The notes under the pieces: generated by a model | What the model saw: the letters and a program-made list of their open reading frames with translations, nothing else | Told to the model about the DNA's origin: nothing | Databases searched by the model: none | Translations under genes and position numbers: made by a program | DNA from: Trichobilharzia regenti | Lineage: Eukaryota > Platyhelminthes > Trematoda > Strigeidida > Schistosomatidae | Direction of reading: 5' to 3' | Assembly: GCA_944472135.2 (NCBI GenBank) | Contig: OX235262.1 | Span: 64,108,887-64,172,886 of the forward strand | DNA: 64,000 nucleotides | In this document: positions 35,166 through 46,729 of the stretch, piece by piece | Layout: the number at the start of each line of letters is the position of its first letter | How positions within the stretch are numbered: position 1 is the stretch's first letter

Positions 35166-36405
35166 ATGTACAATTTCTGTACAGTTCATTTATGTGTTCA
35201 CATAAAGGAGTCGGACTCTAGATGACTGGCTTCCGAGGTATGTGTATAAAAACATGCGATAGTGAGTTGCAACTAATGAGTCTGTTTGTGTGTACATGCT
35301 CATCTTCAAAAATGAAGGCTTTCTATTCGATTTATCTTAGGGACTTCAGTGTACATGAAAAGATGGACTATAATACTCTAAGGCAAAGATTTGATTTGTC
35401 TTATGCTTTCTGATGACCTCTAAAATGTCATAACTGAATAGACGAAATATCCCTAGCTTACAATTCTCTACAATGAATTGAAACTGCAGCTGGTAGTTTC
35501 CACTTTGTTAAGTAACATTTTGGTAAAGACTATTTCATGATAAATTGTCCCGTGAGTTTTACTTTGAAACTGTAACTTCATTCATATTCGTCCATTTTCT
35601 TGAAGATAAAAAAGCATACACTTTTTATACTACTTAAATAATAGGCGACGTTTTAAACACTGAAGGAATTGAAAATCAGACATAGGTACATTTAGAAAAC
35701 ATTTCTGGACAATACATAGACATTTTTTGTCAGACGATATATATAAAGAAATATTTCACAAATCAGCTGGAGACAATTGTGAAAAAGTTTAACTATTAAA
35801 ACAAACTTTTTTGTCGTCGTTTTTGCTGTTACTGTTGTCGTTGTCATTTTTTTTCTCTACAAAACTAATTTCATCATTAGTTATGTGTTGTACTAATTGC
35901 ATAAGTTTTAGTTCAGCTTTCTTGTTTGATAAAATAGAAAAAGCTTTAGGTTAACACATCACTTCACTCAAAAAGGTGTTATGAATAATAATCAGTTCAG
36001 CAGGGTGGGAAACAGAAAAATAAAATGGCTTGCTTGCTTGCGTGAAACTCAAAGTTTTAGTATTTTGCAGAAAGAAAAATATTATTTAAAATCCTGTTGT
36101 GTCCTTTTCTCAGTGCATTGTGTTTTTATATAAGTACATCAAGTAGTAAGTAGGTCGCAGGTTATTGTAAAATTTGTTAGAATGTACTTTACTATTACTT
36201 GGCTAGTTGTTATCATATTAGGTGTAATTTGTTTAATAAGTTTTGATTGTGACGGAATAATTGCTTTGAAAATCTCCTGTAATGCTGACACTTATTTCGG
36301 TATCTCAGCTAACTTGGTGATTATAACCACCCCTCTTGTTTCTCCCATGCTCTCTGTCATCGTTCTAATAATTGCACATTAACTGCTGACTTAATCCTTT
36401 GTGTT
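35166..36405. other. no supported gene
   Basis: An open plus frame at 36182-36382 (66 codons) has a hydrophobic N-terminus (WLVVIILGVICL) and further hydrophobic segments, but it has no known family and no splice support, so I do not call it. The rest is AT-rich. Confidence 0.35.
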
Positions 36406-36406
36406 T

Positions 36407-36785
36407 TTCAAGTGTTGGTTTGTAGGGATTTGATTGGTTACAGGATTTCATTATGACCTGACATTAGTCAAAGAGCCATTGGAAAATCTAGGAGTACTGT
36501 AACGGCTATTTCGTCCCAGTTTGGGACTCTTCATCAGTACGCACCCACTGGGATTAGAACCCAGGACCTCCTGGTTACAAGGCGAGCTCGTATACCATTA
36601 AGCCACTGGGATCCGATCCAATGGCCAGCCCATGAATCCTAACTTCTGCCAATTCACGACACAGCGCTATCGCAAACCAATGTCTTCGGCGAGTATTTGT
36701 CCTCATACTCGACCTGCTGTACCCTACTGTTCACAACTTCCTACTAGATTCCCGGGTACCCACCTACCTGAATAGGGCAAGTCTC
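36407..36785 (-). mobile_element. hammerhead SINE, near full length
   Basis: Minus strand in order from 36785: CCCTATTCAGGTAGGTGG, GGAAGTTGTGAACAGTAGGG, GAGTATGAGGACAAATACTC, ATTCATGGGCTGGCC, tRNA-like head (CAGTGGCTTAATGGTATACG, CTCGCCTTGTAACC, GGGTTCTAATCC), ribozyme, and 3' arm to CAAACCAACACTTGAA. The head resembles tRNA-Thr (TGT): the GCCTTGTAA anticodon-loop sequence and the box A/B spacing fit. It is followed by a short plus-strand copy at 36845-36951. Confidence 0.85.
36494..36540 (-). ncRNA. hammerhead ribozyme-like motif
   Basis: Stem I GUACUG/CAGUAC (perfect), core AUGAAGA (C3 is A), stem II GUCCC/GGGAC (perfect, loop AAACU), GAAA, stem III UAGCCGU and UA at the cleavage site. Only position 3 and the stem III/cleavage region depart from the family pattern. 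Confidence 0.7.
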
Positions 36786-36805
36786 TAGTGAGCATCTCAT
36801 TGATA

Positions 36806-36955
36806 TTCAAGTGGTGATTTGTAGAGATTTGAATGGTTACAGGAGGGTGAAGACTCTCAAACTACGATGAAATAGCTGTCCAGTACTCCCAGGTTTTCCA
36901 ATGGTTCTCTAACTAATGTCAGCTCATGATGAAATCCGTAACCTTTGTGTTTTTG
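36806..36955 (+). mobile_element. hammerhead SINE fragment, inverted partner
   Basis: A short minus-strand 3' end (about 36806-36843) is joined to a plus-strand ribozyme remnant and 3' arm (GCTGTCCAGTACTCCCAGG, CAATGGTTCTCTAAC, GATGAAATCC). Together with 36407-36785 it forms an inverted pair. Confidence 0.7.
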
Positions 36956-39734
36956 TTCTTGTTTAGTCCTCAATTTGAATGCTCTCTGTGCAGTTGTCCG
37001 ATGCTGTAGGCAATCTGCGGTTTTACGACTGTGATTTTTCTTGAATGAATTCTAGGATTGCTGAGGTTTGATTTTGCAGACGGTGTTTTAATCTCACATT
37101 GTTGGAAATGTTTCACTTGATTTTCAAGTACTTCCTACAGTTGATTTTGGTTAATTAGTTTCGTTGTACATTGCTTAGTTTGTACGTGAGAAATCTTTGA
37201 TCTGTATGGCTGACAAATAGCATTATTAAGATTATTTTAAGTTTTGATAGGTTATCATTGTTACATAGTACCTCAGATTCTATCACGTCGAAGTGTTCTC
37301 TTGATATTATTGCAATAATTTCGGACAGTTCGTGATTCACGGAATTTTCGGCAAGCTATATGGCAGAAAGTAAAGATTTGTGCCCTAAGTTTAGACTGCA
37401 ATACTTCGATTTTGTTCATTAGATTAGTCTCATAGGACTTTTAGATTTAAAAGCTGTACACATCTGTTACTAGTTATTACAGCGAATAACTATGCTCAGA
37501 AGCGACTATAAAGGCGGCACCAAGTCAGTCAAAATATGCTTTTAAATTAATCTTAAGGACGGAAGTCATGTAATGCAAAAGAGATAAGAGATAAATTGAA
37601 CTTACTAACTGGAATGTAAGTTAAAAAGTTGAAAGGATGAGTGCTGACATATCATTAACAATTATGATGACCAAAGAATGCAGAACTCTGCTCACGCCAT
37701 CTAAAGTTACCGAAACCACTGTAACAACAAAAACTCTAGTATTTTGGTCGACTTATACTTCTGTATGGTTAAACAAGCTCCACGAAAAACGAACAGTCCA
37801 AAATGAAATTCCAGTAATACGAAAACGTGACTGTGTATGATAAAATCTCTGGCAAATTTGAACAATAATAACTTATCGAGAATACAAAACTAACACAATA
37901 ATGACACTAGACAGCCTTACAGTCTAAAAGTTTCTTAAGTACTAAATTTGTGATTAGAATAAATAAGAAAACTGTTCTTAACAAGACGGGACCAGAACTC
38001 TGTCTACAAGAATCAGGCGAAACGAAACACATTTTCCACAGACAATTTAAGGCTAAGGTGTCACTCTACGATGTACCTTTAAATCTTTTCTAACAAAATC
38101 GCAACCATAAAACAACACATTATTATCAACCTCTTCACAAAACAACAAAGAGAAGTGTTTAGAATAAGGGCTAAACAAAAGCGTAGATGAACAGCAATGA
38201 GAGTTAAGTCAAAAGAAGACATGCAAGCTTTAAATGGATGACGTACAGGTCAGGGGAAAAGGGATATAATTATAAATCTATTTGAAATAATAAAATAACT
38301 GTGAATATCGTTAATAGATTGTTCATGGAGGGATTTTCAGATCAGTTATACTGGCACAACATCTATTATGTTTAAACGGGTGATTTTTATATCCTCTTTC
38401 AAATGCTTAATTTTACTTTGTAAGTCAATTTAGCGTAGCGTTATAATCAGGATTAATCCCATGTTCGATAACTGACTCATTCATCATTACTTCATAATCT
38501 CACTTTTGACCAAACAGATACGATAATTTACAGAGATGCATTGACACTGAACAGGTAGGGTTTATGTGTTCACACCATAGCAACAAAGACTTGATAGTGA
38601 GAACATTTTCGGATTGTATATTTTAAGTAGGCATAGTGAATGATATGTTTAAATTGTTCTCTTACTGCATTAAATATGTTTCAAAATGCCATGGTGGTAG
38701 TTATGTGAATTACTAATGCTACAAATGAGAACACTGTGATTTTGATTGTACCGTTTTATGCAGCCCTAAGTATTGTTAGATAATTCGTTGACTCATGCTA
38801 CTAGCCCTTAATGCTGGTGCAGACTGAATACAATCAGTGAAGGCGGAAATTCAATAACCAAGCCAGATGACTCTCCATCTCAGTGGACTCTCTGGCTGCA
38901 GAACTCAGTGATGTGGGTTCCAGTCTTAGAAGGGATATTTCATTCTCTCAGATACACACGCCTTGCCGAAGAAGAGTGCGAACCAGCACTAAAAATAAGT
39001 CAGGAAGAGCTTCGTGCCAACTGCTTTCAACCATTTAACACATTTTATTGTGATACTAACAGTACTAGCAGTGCAAAAGGTTAAATCAGACTTTATTATT
39101 TTTTTGATTTGATAAATTACCGTGTTGTATAAAGTGTTTCCAGTCCGTTTATATTTATTTGTGTATACATTTTTATGCCATATGGTTTTTTAAAATTAAA
39201 ACTGACAATAAATAAAGCACATATGTGTGTAATAATAATTACACCGACCTGAAATGAATTTACAAGTCAGAAGCATAACAAAAAAAATTGTAGAGAAATT
39301 ATTTTGTAATTGTAGGTCCACAGAATATAATAGCGTCAACACATTTATGGGAATAAAAAATAAATATATAAGCATGAGAATAGACAGTCAGATAATTGAA
39401 CCATATTTCTTACCTTAAATACTAATACATACTTATATTTACACAAATACTTTTATTCACCTTTCCTCAGTGTAAACTTGGACGTACGCGATTAAAGCAC
39501 TTAGATAAACACAGATGGTGTTTGGATAAATTAATTAAGTAAATGGTGACTGACTGGCTGACTCACTGATTGGAGAACAGAAATGTGTGTTGTGATATTT
39601 TGGGGGCATTCATCTTTATTCATCCTAAACAAACGAAGAATTTGTGCGTCCTTTCTTTTCACAGAAATAAAATCTCTACATATCTCTAAATGTGTAGGAT
39701 GACAATTAATAAGTTGGCACAAAATCGGCTTCAC
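36956..39734. other. no supported gene; possible tRNA-like trace
   Basis: AT-rich. A plus-strand stretch 38873-38960 with CAGTGATGTGGGTTCCAGTC looks like a worn SINE head. The open frame 37637-37840 has no motif. Confidence 0.4.
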
Positions 39735-39739
39735 CTAAT

Positions 39740-41233
39740 TCACACCGAATGTCTTTCACTGAGGTAAAAAGTGCAATAGAAGATGTTGACTGGCACTATC
39801 ATATTGATAAGTCTACTAAAATTCATTCTGGATTCAAAAACTTTTTCTGTAAAATACACAAGACACTGACCATAGACAGTGTTGAAGATATGGTCCAAGT
39901 TTCCAAAGTTATCTTTACTGTGTGCAGATGCTTTATGTTCCCCACTTATCAATATCCTAAATGTTTCTTATTCCGAAAACTTTGTATCTGTTGCAATGAA
40001 AGACATTAAAATGGTTCTTGTCCTGAAACCTGGAAATAGCAAAAATGTAAAATTCAGACCCATTGCCAATACTTTCCCGTTTATAAAACTGATGGAAAAC
40101 TAGTACTTCTTAAACTCGAACCCTCCCTTAAAAGCTTTGAAGACCCCAAACAATTTGTCTATAGACAGGGTAGGCGCACTTTAGACGCTGCAGCCGTCTT
40201 ACACAACAGTATCGTCTCATCATTAGATAAAGGTGCCAAATACGTCCGCTGCATGTTTCTCGACTTCACTTCTGCTTTCGACTCTGTACCTAGATGTCTC
40301 TTGCTAAATAAGCTCTCTATGACACAAACTGAGTCCTGGGTCACTAACTGGTTGCATTCCTACTTCTCAAATAGAATGCAGTACACCGTATACAAAGGTA
40401 AATCCTCCTCTGCTGTGTACACTGAAGCTGGTGTCCCCCAAGGTGCTGTACTTTCCCCACTTCGCTTTTCTTTCTTTCTACATGACCTACCATCTTCAAA
40501 TGACTTGACAGTATCTTTGCCTGTCAAGTTTCAAAGTGACTGCTTTTTATCAGAAATCAGCCAGTGGTCCAAGGAAAACGGTCTAACCTAAAAACCCTCT
40601 AAATGTCGAACAGTCAACTTCACGTTTAGGCATAAATCTGGCCTAAACAAACTGTTTAGCACTCACGAGCTGTGCAACATAGATGGCACTTAAATAGAAA
40701 CCAAGTTGGAAATTAAATATCTTGGGATCATTCTTTCTGCTGATCTTTCCTAGTCGTTTCATATCTTGATGATTTCTAAAAAAATATTCTGCATCAAGGA
40801 GTTAAGACATTCTGGAAACATCCAACCCTTACTCCTACGATTCGTTAACTCTTGCATCCTGCCCATGATTCTCTATTGTTCCCCCTTAGTTTTTCCAAGG
40901 CTACTGAAGAAAGACTATACCTTATTACGCAGGATGTTAAAGGTTGTCAGCAGGGTAAGCAACGTACCACTTAACCAGCTTTTTAATATTCTGATCGACG
41001 GGCACTTGGATTCATGTGAAAAATGGGCTAAATCCATTCTGTTTAATTCACACCACCCTCTTCATTCACAACTTGCCCCTTGTATTTCATCAGGTAGGAC
41101 CAAAAGCCTATATAGAAAACTATATGCTCGCACTAGCAAGAACAAAAACTCAACCATACCCTACTTAGCTCGTGTTCTGTGCGATAAAGAAAGCATTAGG
41201 CGTGAAACCTTTAACTTATTAAATATTCAGTAG
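39740..41233 (+). pseudogene. CR1-like LINE reverse transcriptase, broken
   Basis: Plus-strand pieces in frame order: EVKSAIEDVDWHYHIDK, MKDIKMVLVLKPGN, RPIANTFPFIKLMEN, EDPKQFVYRQGRRTLDAAAV, VRCMFLDFTSAFDSVPR, GVPQGAVLSP, then LTVSLPV, KYLGIILSADLS and a long C-terminal part 40766-41233 (LYCSPLVFPRLLKKDY, then NVPLNQLF). This order and these motifs are those of a CR1/jockey-type non-LTR RT. The catalytic FADD/YADD box is lost: the sequence runs LPSSNDLTVSL where LYADDLTVSL is expected, so about a dozen codons are missing. Frameshifts and stops near 40010, 40100, 40591 and 40694 also break it. No endonuclease region is seen (5' truncated). Confidence 0.85.
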
Positions 41234-41662
41234 AACAACTGGATCTCGTCTTTCCAAGTCATATCATTTATAAATACAACGTTTTCTTTCTTTCTTTTCC
41301 TTTTCTCTCTTTTTTGTTATATGATGTTTTGTTTCTCTCTTCCTTACAAACTCTACTTAAAGCATTCTTCGTCGTTCTTTCACACTCTCAATATATCTCG
41401 ATCTTTTTGTTACCGCTTACTCCAGTAAATATCCTAGCATCTACTTTCCTAACACCTTCAAACATTCTGTTCAATTTTGGCTTTGTTACCGACATCCCAA
41501 TATGTTGTTGTCAAAAGTAACTGAGATTACCCTTAATCTGTGTAGAATTTTATTTATTGTTAGTGTACTAACTGGATACAATACTGTAGTGAAATGCTGA
41601 GAATTCTATTCTGTATCACAATTACTGTTTTGGAATGTAGCAAATTATTATTATTATTATTC
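41234..41662 (+). mobile_element. CR1-like LINE 3' UTR and (ATT)n end
   Basis: Pyrimidine-rich non-coding stretch running to TTATTATTATTATTATT at 41645-41661, a typical microsatellite end of CR1-type elements. Confidence 0.7.
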
Positions 41663-41867
41663 ACTTAACTTGTTATGGGTTAAATGACTGTTGTGATTGT
41701 TGACAAATGAAACTCACCATGAATTTTCACACTGCTGCATTTTAAATTTTGACTATTTAACCACTTGTTCATTATACTGATTGATATCTGCAATTTAGAA
41801 CTATTCAGTCAAACTAGGAGTGTAACGTGCTTAAACATCCAACCAGCATAATACATCTACTTTTCAA

Positions 41868-41939
41868 GTATTGGTTTTGCAGGGATTTTTTTTGATTGCA
41901 TAGAGGAATTAATCATGAGCTGACATCAGTTAGAGAACC
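41868..41939 (-). mobile_element. hammerhead SINE 3' arm, truncated
   Basis: CAAGTATTGGTTTTGCAGGGATTT, then CATGAGCTGACATCAGTTAG and AGAACCA, then abruptly the PLE repeat. It looks as though the PLE end is joined to, or inserted in, this SINE. Confidence 0.7.
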
Positions 41940-42021
41940 ACAGTTTGTAGATATGATAGAGAAGATTTGTAGCTTAGGTGGATGATTTTGATGTGGTTTT
42001 GTTCTCTGAGCTGGATGGTTA

Positions 42022-42069
42022 GTTTGCGAAGCTTTCATCACCTTACTGGGTGACATCTTCAGCGCATAC
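42022..42069 (-). ncRNA. PLE-type hammerhead ribozyme (5' repeat)
   Basis: Minus strand: stem I GUAUGCG with CGCAAAC (6 of 7 pairs), core CUGAAGA, a U, stem II GUCACC/GGUGAU with loop CAGUAA, GAAA, loop-less stem III AGCU, U at the cleavage position. All conserved core bases (CUGANGA, GAAA) are present. The stem II base pair next to the core is G-U with an extra U, which is unusual. Confidence 0.75.
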
Positions 42070-42095
42070 TTCAAAGTGGACGTCCCCTTCGTCTT

Positions 42096-42290
42096 CGTAT
42101 CCACGAACATAAGCTAGCCGTCAAAAGACATGATATACACTCCCTCATTTCACTACACACAGACAACCACGGACATCAATTCGACTGGGACAACGTTCAA
42201 ATATTAGACAAAGAAAATAACAAGAATGCTACGGAATTTTTAGAAGCTTGGCATTCCAGTGAATCATCAATCAATAGACACTCGAGTTAG
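42096..42290 (+). pseudogene. Penelope-like element GIY-YIG C-terminal end
   Basis: Open frame with RIHEHKLAVKRHDIHSLISL, then DNHGHQFDWDNVQILDKENN and EFLEAWHSSESSINRH before a stop at about 42288. HxxxHxHxFDWxxxxILxxE and EAWHSxxxSINRH are the end of the Penelope/Poseidon-type GIY-YIG nuclease. It is a different PLE lineage from the pieces at 3005 and 13380. The rest of the protein is missing. Confidence 0.85.
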
Positions 42291-42484
42291 ACAAAATTTA
42301 TCAACCAATAAGAAAGAAACTTCACACACAAAGGGTCAAAGTTCAAGTCAAAGAAACAATCAGTTCCAATACAAGTAACCTAGAAGGTGTGAAAACACAC
42401 ACAAACAACCAATCACGTCCAAGGTCACCAGGAGAGATGATTATTAAACTTGTGGAGAAATCTAAAAGCTCACTTCAAATTGAA

Positions 42485-42531
42485 GTATGCGCTGAAGATG
42501 TCACCAGTAAGGTGATGAAAGCTTCGCAAAC
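42485..42531 (+). ncRNA. PLE-type hammerhead ribozyme (3' repeat)
   Basis: Same motif as at 42022-42069 on the other strand: stem I 42485-42491 with 42525-42531, core 42492-42498 CUGAAGA, stem II UGUCACC/GGUGAU, GAAA at 42517-42520, AGCU as stem III, then U and cleavage before CGCA. One base is missing in the loop relative to the other copy. Confidence 0.78.
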
Positions 42532-42598
42532 TAACCATCCAGCTCAGAGAACAAAACCACATCAAAACCACAGTTTGTTCCATAATCATATGATGCAT

Positions 42599-44285
42599 TT
42601 GAAAATGCTTAGATTGGCAAACAGCTGGGAACCAGTAGAAGTCACTGACCATAAAAAATTATTACAGAATGTGTGATAGGCAAAACGTAATCTATGGGAA
42701 GCTTATTTCTAATTGATACTGAAAACAAAAATACTTCCAATTCTATCATTTTTATTTTGAAAATAAAATTTATTTGTAATTGATCTCAATATTGACTGGA
42801 CATATACTTTTCGAAAATATGTTGGAATGTTTGACAACCAAGAAGTGCTGAAAAGTTGCTTCATTGTAACAGTGCGCATTCGTGACTCAGTCAGGTATCC
42901 GACCTGGGACCTTCAGGTTATGCGGTCACACTCCTTGATCGTTAAATCACTTGGCTCAACTGCAACGACGTGTGGATAAACATTAGGTTGAAATGTATTT
43001 TTCAGACGCTAATACACAATTTCTAAATAAGCAATTTGAACTCAAGGTAGTGGGGACCTCAATTTTCACAGTTGAATTGACTGGGATAAGCTGAACAATA
43101 TCAGTAATAAAAGAATACTAGTGAAATTCAAACTGACTATTGACTTTGAAGGGCTTTCGATGTTAATGTGATGACTAAGCATGTATTTCCTATGCGAATC
43201 GACTTACACTAACTTCAGACTTTTGTCAGATTTCGCGTCTCCTGGAATATCATTTACTATTGTTATAAATATCTTAGAAATCTTTTCTTATAAGTGGTAG
43301 GAAAACAGAGAGGTTATTCTAATGAAAATCTAGATTCCTCATGGTTTCCGAAATAATATTATTTGTAGTAACTAATAAAAGCTTTTATAAGAATAACATA
43401 ATATCAAATTTCCTACCTGCAAAATCACAGTTTGAGGTGAAAATTCGCTAGGGTTTTATTAAGAGCCCAAAAATATTCATAGCACAATATGTGATCTGCT
43501 TGATATCACAAATGAGATCAAGAAGATGAGAATAACCGCCTGATGTTATGTGCTATTGATTGATATGCATAGTTGGAAGCCAGTTGAGTCAACCTATAGT
43601 GAATGCTATCCAAATCGAAATGTTCTAAACACTGAATGACTGTTCCGGCGTTTGGCCAAGTAAATAAGCACAATTCAGCTGTGTTGTAATAATTTTACTG
43701 TATGAGCTGAAACACACCGGATGCATTGCTGATAGATGAATGCTAAATGATTCTGGAATTATTTTCTGTTAACTGTATGGATTCAATTAATTGTTACTTT
43801 TCTAAGCGAGAATAAATTTGCATCATACTTTTCGGCTCAGGTAAAGAAATAAGATACAGTTTTATAACTGATAATCATCTATAACAGTGGATTAGTTACC
43901 GTTAAACTTCGAAATAATATCTCAAATAACGTGAATGTGGTAAACAAGAACAAGATTACAGAAGTCTAAGTTTGTAGATGAATGTTTCACAGTTAACAGC
44001 TTTATTATCACAATAACTAGGATAAAAATCAGTATTTAGCTTAGAGTTGAGTCTCTCATCTGATACCACATATAGTGATTCCCTAAATTGTCTGACTGAG
44101 TGTAGTACATACTTGAAACCTAAAAGATTTGCTTTTACAACCTCTACAAAATTAAAAACGTGTAATGGAGCCAGTAACATTTCACAACATTTTTAAGATT
44201 AGTATAATATTTGTTTATGTTCGTTAACACTTATCTAATCTTATTTTAATAAAGCTAACAATATGATGGTGGACAATTATCATCA
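42599..44285. other. no gene; worn tRNA-like trace near 42860-42960
   Basis: GACCTGGGACCTTCAGGTTATGCGG resembles the hammerhead-SINE head but without a ribozyme. The rest is AT-rich. Confidence 0.4.
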
Positions 44286-44945
44286 TTATTGATCCCTTAG
44301 GTTCCTAGTAGAACGTACAGTTTCATCAGAGCATCCGTTTTGTTTGTCAGTAGGTTCCTGATTGGTTCATTTCTAAAGTTTCTTGCCGTCTATCCTTTCC
44401 TACTGGCTATCTGATCTTCACTAAAGAGTGAAGGTCACTACTGACAGAAGTTTGAAGCCTGTTGGAAATGTTTCTCATGATGCATGTACTGAATCTTCAA
44501 ACCATACACAACACTGACGTGACATTAGTGTTGAAAATCTGAATCTTTGTCCTTGTGCTGAGTGCAGCAGATTTCTAAACTGATTACAGAGTTATTATGG
44601 TCTGCCTTTCCTTTCCTATTCTGGTTTCGACATACCGATTTGTACTAACTACTTGTAGTTGAAACGATAATGCCCAAAATCGATCCGTTTCAGTTGTATC
44701 GTGTTGACTGTGTTTTTTATTGTTGCTTGTGTATCTTCATCACCTATGTCTTATCGATGTTCACTTGAAGTCTTGGCTTCGTTGTATTTTCTGTGAAATC
44801 GCTGCTTTTCTCTAGTAAACTTTTGAGGTTCTGTGATGTTAAATATAAATCATCGAAGAAGTTCAGGTCTCTCAGAATTCTCTTTTTGATCTAACGTACG
44901 TCTGTCTTATCGCATCTCATCACAGTCAGAAATATGATTGGTGAT
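44286..44945 (-). mobile_element. RTE-clade LINE, 3' half
   Basis: Plus-strand blocks CCTAGTAGAACGTACAGTTTC, CTATCTGATCTTCACTAAAGA, ACAGAAGTTTGAAGCCTG, TAGTGTTGAAAATCTGAATC and ATGTCTTATCGATGTTCACTTG match the RTE copy at 34178. Frames are broken. Confidence 0.75.
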
Positions 44946-44970
44946 ACAGCACACACAAGCGGATGGTGAT

Positions 44971-45031
44971 TAGTTGTGGAATTGAGGATTCGTATTTCGT
45001 CATGTTTGAGAATCATTGATCAGAGGCACCT
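44971..45031 (-). ncRNA. SMalpha-type hammerhead remnant
   Basis: Minus strand: GTGCC, CUGAUCAAUGA (core broken by an insertion), a weak stem II, GACGAAA, UACGAAUC, then CUCAAUUCCAC. GAAA survives. Confidence 0.5.
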
Positions 45032-45126
45032 GCACTGTCCATCACCTAGTGATTAATGCTCTGGAGTTTGAAACTATCAATGAGGAGTTCGAGTCTAAGT
45101 GGAAAGACCGTGAATCACTAGCGATG

Positions 45127-45190
45127 CAGGTAAACTCATCTGATCAGTCCTGTTTAGCACTAAATGCACATTCTACATTTCACTGCTAGT
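45127..45190 (+). ncRNA. SMalpha-type hammerhead remnant
   Basis: Plus strand: GCAGGTAAACTC, CUGAUCA (core G8 changed to C), GUCC..., UAAA in place of GAAA, UGCACAUU, and a closing UUUCACUGC. Clearly homologous to the copy at 32735 but dead. Confidence 0.5.
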
Positions 45191-45196
45191 CACCAT

Positions 45197-46729
45197 AAAT
45201 TAAAATGACACCTCTGGAGACCGTCAGAACGTCCTTAGTGGTAGCCTATATCTCAACAGAGACCAAGAGTATCGAAAGATGCGAAATTAACGCATAAACC
45301 AATCCACGTAAGCAGGTTTGCGAGTTAAATATTGGCCAATTGAAATGGGATAGTCGGTGAAAACTTGAATTTAGTTTACAGTGGATGCATCTCGTTTTAC
45401 AGATACACTCACATCTACCATATTTTGGTTATTTTTCTTAGATGATCAGAACTTTGAGAATCTAGATAGCTAGATAATTTTCGTGCAGTAGTAGCCAATC
45501 ATTCCTATTGATTGTCTGGTTAAGTAAACCTAGTACTTATATAATGCTGATATTCTTGGTTTAATAATTTGAAATCTCTCAGCAGATCATAATCATTCTG
45601 TTTTCCGAACAATCCAAATGGGTCTTTTTGGAAAATATTCACCATTTTAAAATGAAATTCTTATAAATACCAGACAGCAATCACAAGTGGACATAACATT
45701 TATGCTTCCTGTGAATTCTCTATCATTTTAATATAACACTATTCACTGATCATTTGAGTTCTGTTATTCTGACAAGTGTTCTTTGTTTAGCAGTTCATTA
45801 TGCACAACGGGGCAGATTAAGCATTGTCAGTTATGCCCAGTCATCGCTCACATTACTTCACTCCTAATGTGTACCACTTTGTTTCTTTGTTTCAAAGCAT
45901 TTCTCAAAATTGAGATATGCTTAGTGTAACACAATTGAAAAAACAGTTGACAGAGTGTATCTGGCTCGAACTTGTCAGCCATAAGCATGCATAACCTCGT
46001 TCAAGGCTGAGCAGATTACTATCATTTCTCACGCTGTGCAAAACGATATTCAGATAATGTGTAAAATATTTAATGTAGTCCAGATTTTCTAAGCTCTACT
46101 ACTACAAAAATGAGCTACTTTTTTGAAGACAATAAACCGTTTCTTAATTTTAAGCTACAAATTAAAATCTATATTACTGGTTTATGCAAATTCAACACGT
46201 TTGAAACCTTGAAAAGTAAAATCTACTTTTTTCACACATTGTTATTAGCACATTACAGATAGATTTCTGTTCACAGATCTGACCACCCTAACTGAGGTCA
46301 CACCATAATATAGCGTGATCACATTCACTTATTTGCGACAAATATTTCGTTGAAACCACTGCTATTAAATCCGATGTTTTTTCAAGAATTTAGGTGATTA
46401 ACATAATTTCTAGTATTTCCTGAACCTTTCGTTTGTCTAAATGCATACCGGTAAACAGAGCCTCGCTCTGTCTTTCACTCACTATCTGATAGTGAAAACA
46501 TAAGCAAATTTTTAAAGTGGTAAATTACTGATTTCAGTTAACGTGATCTCATTTACTTTTGTTTAGTTTTTTTTTTAATTCGATAGTCTGATATGGCTGT
46601 TAGTGAACCTGAAAGTTTCCAAAGTGATGCTAGATAGCTGTTCAACAAAATCATGCCTCATTTATCTGTCTGTGAGACTTTTCTTTTTGTGTGAAACAAA
46701 AATCGTTTTCCTGGGGATGAAATGTCCTG
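45197..46729. other. AT-rich, no recognisable feature
   Basis: Nothing supported on either strand. Confidence 0.4.

Larger units (their letters stand above)
41985..42598. mobile_element. Penelope-like element end with inverted hammerhead repeats
   Basis: About 90-bp inverted repeats (41986-42076 and 42477-42567) flank a plus-strand GIY-YIG end (42096-42290) and its 3' UTR. PLEs often carry partial terminal repeats (pLTRs), also in inverted form, with hammerhead motifs (established knowledge). The 3' repeat is in the orientation of the coding remnant; the 5' one is inverted. Confidence 0.8.
44961..45196. mobile_element. SMalpha-like elements, back to back
   Basis: A minus-strand ribozyme end (44961-45031) is joined to a plus-strand unit with a box B-like GGAGTTCGAGTCT (about 45084) and its own ribozyme remnant (45127-45190), ending in TGCTAGTCACCAT. 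The outer ends are inverted repeats of the TAGTCACCAT type. Confidence 0.65.

Noticed and set aside
36182..36382. 66-codon frame with a hydrophobic start, a possible small secreted or membrane protein
   Set aside because: No splice or family support; hydrophobic short frames are common in AT-rich DNA.
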